Below, piece after piece: positions 33,688 through 40,895 of a DNA stretch of 64,000 bases. A program made the position numbers and the translations under genes. The stretch's first letter is position 1; each line of letters starts with the position of its first letter. A model generated the notes under the pieces. The model saw only the letters and a program-made list of their open reading frames with translations. It was not told where the DNA came from and ran no database searches. Origin of the DNA: DASWNP01 sp036399175 (lineage in GTDB: Bacteria > Acidobacteriota > Blastocatellia > Pyrinomonadales > Pyrinomonadaceae); assembly GCA_036399175.1 (NCBI GenBank), contig DASWNP010000063.1, positions 62,001 through 126,000 on the forward strand. Direction: 5' to 3'.

Positions 33688-34373
33688 CGCTATCGAAAAA
33701 AGGGTGTCGTTCCGGCGTGAAAGCACTAGGTTATCAGATTATAGGAGAGGCTCACAGTCGATTTTGGAGGGTCTGGGTGAAATATGAGAGCGCGCGGCGC
33801 GGCGGCGCTCGAAGATGAAGGTTAAAGAGCGTCCGAAGCCCTGATGAGGTGGCGGCAAACAACTTTCCTTCAGTTCAGAGGGAATTGCGTCCAGGAGCGT
33901 ACAGACGAGGTCGGTTAAAGCAGTTAGAATTCGCGTCGTTTCAGTTTATCGTGGTCAGGGTTTGAGCAAGGCGTCGGTCAGGTTGGGGTTTGAATCTACG
34001 GCGCTATAGGCTCGCAAACTCAGGTGGCGGGTCGTTTTCAATTTTGAATACGGATTAAGATTTTGGCTGTGTGTGTTAGCGCACATACGGATACGCTTTC
34101 GTAGTGATTAACTCATCGCTGGAGTTTCAGAGTTTGACATACGGCGAGAATCTTCGATTTCCCCATATAAAGATAGGATTGCTTATCTTTCGTTGGGTCA
34201 TTATTGAAAATTACCCGCCGCCTAAATTCAAGAAGACTGGATGACGAACACAGGGGGGAGAAAGGCTGGGCTTCAGACGAAAGAAGAAGCCCGCCTTTCA
34301 TCTTAAACCGAGGCACGCCGCCGAACACTCCCCATCAGGCCGTAGACGCCTCGCTCAACCGGGATTTCTTCAC
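33688..34373. other. 686-base gap without a recognised gene
   Basis: Divergent region between the CDF gene and the PAS gene, visibly richer in A and T than its surroundings. Small frames are present on both strands but show no start signal or family features. A small hairpin AAAGATA/TATCTTT lies at 34169-34190. No word-built repeat is found here, which is unusual for a gap of this size. Confidence 0.4.
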
Positions 34374-34724
34374 ATGAGCGCGACGGCAACTGTCCTAGAA
34401 CCTTTATTCGGACTGCTGGAACTCGACGCCATAGGCACAGTGCTCTACTACAATCCCGAGCGCGACGCCGGCGCCGAGGCGCAGACCCAAGACATCGTAG
34501 GGCGCAATCTGTTCGCCGACATCACGCCTGCGCTTGACTCCAGAGAGTTTGAGCGACAGATAGGCAATTTCAGGCATAGTGAGGCGCCCGCGCGTAGTCT
34601 TAACTTTACTTTCCATTTCGAGCGGGGCGACGTTCACGCGCGAATCCTTCTGGCTCGCATACGGGAACGGTCGGAGCAGGGCGGCAGAGAGTCGATGCTC
34701 GTCCACATCAGGAAAGCCTTTTAG
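34374..34724 (+). CDS. PAS protein of the photoactive yellow protein type, lacking the chromophore Cys
   Basis: A 116-residue single PAS domain. The line FGLLELDAIGTVLYYNPERD, then DIVGRNLFADITPALDSREF, then LNFTFHFERGDVHARILLAR and MLVHIRKAF follows photoactive yellow protein (PYP) along nearly its whole length. In PYP a Cys in APCTDSPEF binds p-coumaric acid; here the corresponding stretch is TPALDSREF with no Cys. The protein has no Cys at all, so covalent chromophore binding in that way is impossible. It may sense another ligand or act as a protein-binding PAS. A receiver protein is encoded 127 bases downstream. Confidence 0.7.
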   Translation: MSATATVLEPLFGLLELDAIGTVLYYNPERDAGAEAQTQDIVGRNLFADITPALDSREFERQIGNFRHSEAPARSLNFTFHFERGDVHARILLARIRERSEQGGRESMLVHIRKAF

Positions 34725-34851
34725 AGGTAGCTTCGGCAGAAGCCCCCCGACAATAACCTTCAAAACCGACTCGAAACTGCTTTTTGCAGTCGTCATCCTT
34801 CACGGCACGGCGTTCGGCTCGATTGAGTCCTGAGCCCTGCGAGGTCTCCCG

Positions 34852-35277
34852 ATGAACTTTTTTCCCTCATCCAAACCGTTCGACGCCGAGCCGAAGCAAC
34901 GACTTGGACAGACGAACTGCCGCCACGTCCTCTTCGTCGATGATAACGACGACATCTGCTTCATCGTGAGCCGACTCCTGAGCGCCTCGAACTACGAGGT
35001 GACGACGGCCAACAGCATGGCCGACGGGCTGGAGTTGGCCGGCAGCCAGCACTTCGACGCCTTCATCCTCGACAACCTGTTTCCCGACGGCACGGGGCTC
35101 GAAATGTGCAGGCAACTGCGCCGCATCGCTCCCTCCGTCCCCATCCTCTTTCTTTCAGCCGCCGCTCACGAATCCGACCGTCAGGCCGGTTTCGAGGCCG
35201 GAGCGCAGGCTTACCTCACGAAGCCCGAAGGCATCTTTAATCTCGCCGACGCCGCCGCCACGATTCTCAATCGCTGA
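34852..35277 (+). CDS. Single-domain response regulator
   Basis: A 141-residue receiver protein with no output domain. An N-terminal tail of about 24 residues precedes HVLFVDDNDD (acid pocket). Phospho-acceptor Asp is in FILDNLFPDGTG (about residue 74). The Thr/Ser switch (LFLSAAA) and the invariant Lys in AYLTKPEG are present, so it should be phosphorylated normally. It likely works with a kinase elsewhere and perhaps with the PAS protein upstream. Confidence 0.9.
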   Translation: MNFFPSSKPFDAEPKQRLGQTNCRHVLFVDDNDDICFIVSRLLSASNYEVTTANSMADGLELAGSQHFDAFILDNLFPDGTGLEMCRQLRRIAPSVPILFLSAAAHESDRQAGFEAGAQAYLTKPEGIFNLADAAATILNR

Positions 35278-35333
35278 AGAGACACGAAGACCGAGCGAAA
35301 TAGATTTCGCTCTGAAAAGTTGCGCCAAAGAAT

Positions 35334-35373
35334 GAGAGGCGACCCTTGCACGGGGTCGCCTCTTAATTTTTCA
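35334..35373 (+). terminator. Intrinsic terminator after the receiver gene
   Basis: Stem GAGAGGCGACCC / GGGTCGCCTCT with a short loop, followed by TTAATTTTTC. It lies 57 bases beyond the stop. Confidence 0.78.
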
Positions 35374-35438
35374 GAGGGGTTGGCGAATGAATTTATCCGG
35401 TCACCCTAAAATTGTAGGGGCTTCAGTCGAAAACCGCT

Positions 35439-36242
35439 TTAGATGTCGGAGATGTTGAGGGCTTTGTTGAAATCCCGGTAGAGGTCGTTGTGCTCGCGGA
35501 TAGCACGCTCAAGCAGGGGCGATAAATCTTCGATGTCGGAAGGGTTGATGATGAAGTTGACGTGATTGAGGAAGGCGGCGTGCTGGTCGGCGGTGCGCGT
35601 CGAAGCGGAGAGCTGCACGAAGAAGAGGCGGCGGCGGTGTTGCGGTCGGAGGGCGTTTATCTCGCGCGTGATGAAGGCCGAGCCGTGTTCGACCGGGTCG
35701 AACTCCGTATCGAGAATCAGGACATCCATCCTGTCTTCGCGCATGCGCTCGATGGCCTGTCCCGTGCTGTCGGCGACGTAGACTTCGTACTGGCTGCGCG
35801 CAAGCGTCCGCGCCAGCGCCTCTCTGTGCTCGGACGCGCAGCAGACGAGCGCACGCCGACGCCCCCACTTGCGCCCCCCCGTCGCCCCTTTGGTCGTCTC
35901 GCCTTCCCCGCCTCGCTGCAAAAGCGACGCCAGTAGGCGCAGCAGCTCGCCTTCGTTCGGCGCGGGCGCGGACGTGCCGCTTCCATTACCCGGCTCGCCG
36001 CTCGACTCCGACCGATAGACGGGCGCAGGCGCACGCAACTCGCGCTGCGCGCGCGTCGAGGCGGGCAGGAGGTCGCCGCCGGCGGCGGAGGCGAGCGCGC
36101 CGCCCTCGCTCGCAGGCGCGGCGGGCGGCTGCGCGTTGATGATGAACTGGCACTTGGGACAACGCACGGTGAACGGGCGCGAAGGAATCTTCGACGCGTC
36201 CAACTGCAAGCGGGTCGTGCAATTCGGGCAGGTCAGAATCAT
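35439..36242 (-). CDS. MJ0042 zinc-ribbon protein with a degenerate receiver domain
   Basis: A 267-residue protein. The N-terminal zinc ribbon has CPNC (5-8) and CPKC (28-31), the MJ0042 type. A Pro/Ala/Ser/Gly-rich linker (about 38-120) leads to a receiver-like domain (about 130-255). There the acid pocket is replaced (VCCASEH instead of VDDD), the Asp in LILDTEFDP is retained, and the Lys position reads FIINPSD. It is therefore a pseudo-receiver probably not regulated by ordinary phosphorylation. It sits next to pilT on the same strand, which suggests a role in motility or polarity; this is inference. Confidence 0.68.
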   Translation of the reverse strand: MILTCPNCTTRLQLDASKIPSRPFTVRCPKCQFIINAQPPAAPASEGGALASAAGGDLLPASTRAQRELRAPAPVYRSESSGEPGNGSGTSAPAPNEGELLRLLASLLQRGGEGETTKGATGGRKWGRRRALVCCASEHREALARTLARSQYEVYVADSTGQAIERMREDRMDVLILDTEFDPVEHGSAFITREINALRPQHRRRLFFVQLSASTRTADQHAAFLNHVNFIINPSDIEDLSPLLERAIREHNDLYRDFNKALNISDI

Positions 36243-36260
36243 AAGCGTCAGAGATAGAAA

Positions 36261-36313
36261 GATTGATTCATTTCTTCATTGATTCAATGAAAAATGAATC
36301 AATGAATCAATTC
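36261..36313. repeat. Word-built inverted repeat, copy N
   Basis: Word TGATTCAT/TGAATCAA. Left part 36261-36286, right part 36290-36313. The word is itself nearly palindromic, so this copy lacks the purine/pyrimidine split of most others. It lies between the pilT stop and the zinc-ribbon gene start. Confidence 0.7.
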
Positions 36314-36320
36314 CTCGATG

Positions 36321-37583
36321 CTATTCGAGCATGTCGAGCATGGAGGCGGGATTGACGGGTCGGTTGAAGCCGCCGTTCGGGGCGGCGGGTTTGGGTGGAG
36401 CGGCGGGTCGGATGGTGGAGGGCACGGGGCGAGTCGCGGCGGGCTTCGCCGTGCCCGTGTGCGTCATCGACATAAACTCGTCCGAAGATGAGAGCCCTTT
36501 GAGCGCGAGCACAAGGTTGTTCTGGTTGGTGGCGAAGGCGAGGCCGTCTTCCATCGTGATGGTCTTGTCTTCAATCATCTTCTTGATGACGAGGTCGAAC
36601 TCCTGCATGCCGTCGAGCTTGCCGTCGCGCATGGCATCCAGGAGCGACTTGCCCTCGGATTCGCCCTCGGTGATGTATTCGCGCGTGCGCGGCGTCGATT
36701 TCAGAATCTCGACGGCGGCGATGCGCCCGCGCCCGTCGGCGCGCGGGATGAGACGCTGCGAGATGATGTAGCGGAAGGTCTGCGCGAGACGCGTGCGGAT
36801 AACCTGCTCTTCGTTTTTCGGATAGAGACCGATGATGCGGTCGATGGTCTTAGAAGCGTCGATGGTGTGGAGGGTGGAGAGGACGAGATGCCCTGTCTCG
36901 GCGGCTTCGAGGGCAATCTCGGTGGTTTCGTAGTCGCGCATCTCGCCAATGAGAATAATCTTGGGAGCCTGCCGGAGCGCGGCGCGCAGTGCGGAGGGGA
37001 AGTCTTTGGCGTCGGAGCCGATTTCGCGCTGGTTGATGGTGGACTTCTTGTGCTGGTGTAGAAACTCTATGGGGTCTTCGATGGTGACGATGTGATACTG
37101 GAAGTTTTCGTTGATGCGGTCGATGAGGGCGGCGAGAGTGGAGCTTTTGCCCGCGCCGGTCGGCCCCGTCACGAGGATGATGCCGTTACGCAGTTCGGCG
37201 ATGTCGCCGAGCTGCTGCGGCAGCTCCAGAGCTTCGAGCGTCGGGATGTCGGTCGGGATGACGCGCATGACGATGGAGTAGGTGCCGCGCTGCTGGAAGA
37301 TGTTGACGCGGAAGCGGACGCGCGAGGGAAGCGCGTAGCTGAGGTCGGTCGAGCCGGAGTTGGCGAGGCGAGAGGCGGCCTCGGGGTTTCCTTCCATCAG
37401 GCTCATGGCGATGATTTCGGTCTGGTAGGGCGAGAGCTTTTGCAGGCCGAGCGGCTGGACGGGCGTCAGCTTGCCGTTGACTTCCACCTGCGGCGGCTGC
37501 CCGACAGAGAAATTGAGGTCGCTGATTTTGTCCGAGACGAGCAGCATGCGCTCGATGATGGGCGGCAGTTCAAAATAGCTCAT
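36321..37583 (-). CDS. pilT: Type IV pilus retraction ATPase PilT
   Basis: A 420-residue hexameric ATPase that depolymerises type IV pili and so drives twitching. N-terminal domain about 1-110 (SDLNFSVGQPPQVEVNGKLTPV). Walker A GPTGAGKSST at 140-149. The Asp and His boxes follow. Walker B is in ILIGEMRDYETTE, and the AAETGHLVLSTLHT block marks PilT rather than PilB. The C-terminal 55 residues are Pro/Ala/Thr-rich and longer than in classic PilT. The ATG at SYFELPP is used; a further 43 codons are open upstream. The pilN/pilO set is at 49.6-52.8 kb. Confidence 0.92.
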   Translation of the reverse strand: MSYFELPPIIERMLLVSDKISDLNFSVGQPPQVEVNGKLTPVQPLGLQKLSPYQTEIIAMSLMEGNPEAASRLANSGSTDLSYALPSRVRFRVNIFQQRGTYSIVMRVIPTDIPTLEALELPQQLGDIAELRNGIILVTGPTGAGKSSTLAALIDRINENFQYHIVTIEDPIEFLHQHKKSTINQREIGSDAKDFPSALRAALRQAPKIILIGEMRDYETTEIALEAAETGHLVLSTLHTIDASKTIDRIIGLYPKNEEQVIRTRLAQTFRYIISQRLIPRADGRGRIAAVEILKSTPRTREYITEGESEGKSLLDAMRDGKLDGMQEFDLVIKKMIEDKTITMEDGLAFATNQNNLVLALKGLSSSDEFMSMTHTGTAKPAATRPVPSTIRPAAPPKPAAPNGGFNRPVNPASMLDMLE

Positions 37584-37832
37584 GCCAGATTTCGTGCTCC
37601 GGGGATTGGAAAGTTTGACAGGCGGGCGGGCTCGTTCGGAAGCGAGCCTTCGAATGAGAGAGAACCGAACGCGCGCCGGGCTGGTCTGCTGCGCGCGCCC
37701 GACGCGCAGCAAGCATTGTCGCCGATTATCGCCTCGAACGCAAGTTAAAACTTTTAACCGCTATTATTTCAACACTTGATTTGTAGAAGGATGTCGTTCG
37801 GGCAGACTTTTGAGGCCGGAAATTCCGCGCGT

Positions 37833-38450
37833 TCAGGCCAGAAATTCCTGCGTCCGGCGGGCGATTTCCGAGGGCTCCCCGGCGAGAAGGGCGCTGATGA
37901 GGGCGAGCGAGTCGGCTCCGGCTTCGAGCACGGCGCGGGCGTTTTGGCGGTCGATGCCGCCGATGGCGACGAGCGGGAGGTCGCCGATTTCGGCGCGCAC
38001 GCGCCGGAGAGTTTCGAGCCCGACGGTCGGTTCCGGGTTCTCTTTCGAGACGGTCTGGAAGAGGGGGCCGAGGGCGATGTAATCGACGGGGAGGCGACGG
38101 GCGGCGCGAGCCTGTTCGAGATTGTGCGTCGAGAAACCGATGACGGCTCGCTCGCCGAGCAGGCGGCGGGCGGCGGAGGGGTCGAGGTCGTCCTGCCCGA
38201 GATGGACGCCGTCTGCCTGAAGCGCCAGCGCGATGTCGGCGCGGTCGTTGACGACGACGCGCACGCCGCGCTCGCGCGCCACCCGCACAGCCTCTTCCGC
38301 CTGCGCATAAAACTCGCGCGGCGACAGATGCTTCTCCCGCAACTGTACCAACGTCGCCCCGCCCTCGCTCAAACGCAGCAACTGCTCCGCGTGCGACAGC
38401 CCCGTCAGCCGCACGTCGGTAATGGGATACAGCTTTGGCAGATGCAGCAT
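37833..38450 (-). CDS. thiE: Thiamine-phosphate synthase
   Basis: Couples the pyrimidine and thiazole moieties to thiamine phosphate. It has 205 residues, the normal length. Family blocks: LYPITD at the start, LVQLREKHLSPREF, VVVNDRADIALALQADGVHLGQDDL, GFSTHNLEQA, DYIALGPLFQTVSKENP and VAIGGID. The ATG lies directly at the edge of the G-run repeat O, so its leader would contain that C/G-rich hairpin. No TPP riboswitch is visible. Confidence 0.95.
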   Translation of the reverse strand: MLHLPKLYPITDVRLTGLSHAEQLLRLSEGGATLVQLREKHLSPREFYAQAEEAVRVARERGVRVVVNDRADIALALQADGVHLGQDDLDPSAARRLLGERAVIGFSTHNLEQARAARRLPVDYIALGPLFQTVSKENPEPTVGLETLRRVRAEIGDLPLVAIGGIDRQNARAVLEAGADSLALISALLAGEPSEIARRTQEFLA

Positions 38451-38563
38451 GGGGAGCAGGGGATGGGGATGGGGGTTTGGGGGTTAGGGAAAACAAAAAC
38501 CTCTGAGCTTTTTCTCCACAGCTTTTGTCTTCCCCATCCCCCGACCCCTAACCCCCGTCCCCC
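38451..38563. repeat. Word-built inverted repeat, copy O (G-run variant)
   Basis: Left arm 38451-38489 contains six runs of three to five G (GGGGAGCAGGGGATGGGG and on); right arm 38531-38563 is C-rich and complementary. It fills the whole gap between the thiE start and the S9 peptidase stop. Confidence 0.85.
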
Positions 38564-40813
38564 TTATCTCATTCCAGTCGGCGGGATGGCCGAGGGGTTG
38601 TTGTTGATGAAACGGTCGAACCAGTAGATTTGCCAGTTCATGCTCTCGACGAGGTGTTTGGGCTCGCCGGTGCGCGTGAGGTTGTGATTCTCGCGCGGGA
38701 AGATGACGAACTCGGTGGTCGCGCCGAAGTGCCGGAGAGCGCGAAACCACTGCTCGGCCTGTTCGAGCGGCACGCGATGGTCGTTCTCGGAATGGAGAAT
38801 GAGTGTGGGCGTGCGGACGTTCTTGGCGTACTTGAGCGGGGAGCGTTCCCAGTAGAGGTCGAACTTCTCGAAGAGGTCGCCGCCGAAGTCGGGCGAGTGG
38901 CCGTAAGCTCCGTCGCGCGTGCCCTCGTCGCTGACGAAGTTGACGACGCTGCGAAGCGTGACGGCGGCCTTGAACATGTCCGTATGGCCGACAATCCAGT
39001 TGGTGAGATAGCCGCCGTAGCTGCCGCCGGTGACGCCGAGGCGCTCGCGGTCAATCCAAGGGTATCTTTTGAGCGCGGCCTCCATGCCGTTCATCACGTC
39101 CAGGTAATCCTTGCCGCCCCACTCGCCGACAATGCCGCGCTCGAACTTCTGCCCGTAGCCGGTCGAGCCGCGCGGGTTCGTGTAGAGCACAGCCCAGCCT
39201 CGCGCGGCGTAGACCTGAAACTCGTGAAACCAATCGACGCCGTACATCGAGGCGGGGCCGCCGTGAATATTGAGAATCAAAGGATACTTTTTGCCCTCCT
39301 GCCAGCCGACGGGGCGGACGAGGAAGGCGTCGATGTCCCAATCGTCGGCGCTCTTGTAGGTGAAGCGTTCCACGTCTTGCAGTTGAAGCGACTGCCAGAG
39401 TCTTTCGTTCGTGCGCGTAAGCTGTCGTTCATTCTCGCCCGTGAGGTCTGCGACGAAGATGTTGTCCATGCGCTTGAAGTCGTTGGCGGTGTAAGCAATC
39501 CTGCGCGTCTGCTGATTGATGTCCACGCCTCGGACGGCGCGCGAGCCCTGCGTCACCTGCTTGAGAGTTTTGGCTCTGACATCGACGCGGTAGAGATGCG
39601 TCTCGCCGCGCACGCCGGTCTCGAAGTAGAGGGCTCGTCCCGCTTCAGCCCACTTGAGATTCGAGGGGATGAGATCGAGATTGTTGGCGGCGAGCACGGA
39701 GGGGCTGCCGCCCGTCGCGGGCGCGAGCCAGATTTTCGGATGGTCTCTTTCGCGTATCTCGCCGACGAAGGCGATGGTCTTGCCGTCGGGCGACCAGCGC
39801 GGAGTATCGTCGGATTCGTCGTGGTCGGAAATCTTCGTGAGCGCGCCGCCTGCTGCCGGGATGACCCAGACATCCGTGTTGCGGCTCTCGTCGAAGGCTT
39901 TGCCGGTGCGGTCTGAGACGAACGCGATACGGGTTGAGTCGGGCGACCACTGCGGGTCTGAATCGTTCCAAAGCTCGCCGGAGGTTAGTTGCCTTGCCGC
40001 GCCCGTCTGCACATCGACTATCCAGATGTGATTGCGCTTGTCGTCGAACCAGCCCGTATCGTTGAACTTGTAGGAGGTATGCTTGTAGTGGCGCACGTCG
40101 CTCGAAGGCGGGCGCGCGTCGCTCGGCCCCGTGCGGCTCGTGACGGCGAGACGCGTGCCGTCGGGCGACCACTGAAAGCTCCCGACGCCGTTCTTGAGAT
40201 TCGTCACGCGGCGCGCTTCGCCGCCTTCGAGCGACAGCAGATAGACCTGCGCGCGCGGCGTGTCGGGCGCAGGCGTCGCCGTATTGAGCGCGCTCGGCAG
40301 ACCGGGCGTGCCCGTCGGCACGGGCGTGCCCGCTGCGACCGGAGTTGACGAAGGATTAGCAGCGCCGCTTGCCTCCGCAGGAGTCGGGCTCGGGCTCGGC
40401 GTCGCGGAAGAGGCGGCGGCGCTCGACGCGCCCGCAGGGCTCGTGCTGCCTTCCGCCGACGGGCGCGAAGAGATGAAGGCGAGCGATTGTCCGTCGGGCG
40501 ACCAGCGCGGGGTGGTCGAGGATTGCACGCTGGTCGTGAACTGTCTGGGCGGACGACTGCCGTCTGCGGGCGCTACCCAGATGTTCGACTGCCGACGGTT
40601 CTGTCTCTGGTCAACCGTCGTGACGACGTAGGCTACCATCCTGCCGTCGGGCGACAGGCGCGGGTCGCCCACGAACTCGAAAGAGAAATAGTCCTCCGGC
40701 GTAATGCCGCGCCGCGCTCGTCCGGCCTGCTGCGCCGACGCACTCATCAGGAGCAGCGACAAAAGCAAAGAGACGGTGGACGTTCTGGTAAGCTTCGTGC
40801 TCAATTTTTTCAT
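38564..40813 (-). CDS. Secreted S9 family peptidase (acylaminoacyl/dipeptidyl peptidase type)
   Basis: A 749-residue exported serine peptidase. Signal peptide 1-28. A beta-propeller of WD40/TolB-like strands follows (SPDGRMVAYVVTT, WSPDGQSLAFISS, WSPDGTRLAVTS, WSPDSTRIAFVSD, WSPDGKTIAFVG), with a Ser/Pro/Thr/Ala linker of about 65 residues inserted near 125-190. The catalytic hydrolase domain starts about 505. The triad is Ser598 (GGSYGGY), Asp678 (ENDHRVP) and His710 (ENHN). It degrades peptides in the periplasm. Its stop lies at the edge of repeat O. A second S9 gene follows upstream on the same strand. Confidence 0.93.
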   Translation of the reverse strand: MKKLSTKLTRTSTVSLLLSLLLMSASAQQAGRARRGITPEDYFSFEFVGDPRLSPDGRMVAYVVTTVDQRQNRRQSNIWVAPADGSRPPRQFTTSVQSSTTPRWSPDGQSLAFISSRPSAEGSTSPAGASSAAASSATPSPSPTPAEASGAANPSSTPVAAGTPVPTGTPGLPSALNTATPAPDTPRAQVYLLSLEGGEARRVTNLKNGVGSFQWSPDGTRLAVTSRTGPSDARPPSSDVRHYKHTSYKFNDTGWFDDKRNHIWIVDVQTGAARQLTSGELWNDSDPQWSPDSTRIAFVSDRTGKAFDESRNTDVWVIPAAGGALTKISDHDESDDTPRWSPDGKTIAFVGEIRERDHPKIWLAPATGGSPSVLAANNLDLIPSNLKWAEAGRALYFETGVRGETHLYRVDVRAKTLKQVTQGSRAVRGVDINQQTRRIAYTANDFKRMDNIFVADLTGENERQLTRTNERLWQSLQLQDVERFTYKSADDWDIDAFLVRPVGWQEGKKYPLILNIHGGPASMYGVDWFHEFQVYAARGWAVLYTNPRGSTGYGQKFERGIVGEWGGKDYLDVMNGMEAALKRYPWIDRERLGVTGGSYGGYLTNWIVGHTDMFKAAVTLRSVVNFVSDEGTRDGAYGHSPDFGGDLFEKFDLYWERSPLKYAKNVRTPTLILHSENDHRVPLEQAEQWFRALRHFGATTEFVIFPRENHNLTRTGEPKHLVESMNWQIYWFDRFINNNPSAIPPTGMR

Positions 40814-40895
40814 AATGGTTCACCCGTAAAATGTCTGAATCCGCCGACGCCGTGAGCGTCTGACCCAAAAACGGCGCGAGGAATTTTTGCACGCT

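Noticed and set aside
34113..34328. 71-codon minus-strand frame in the large gap
   Set aside because: No ribosome site, no protein-like pattern and AT-rich surroundings.
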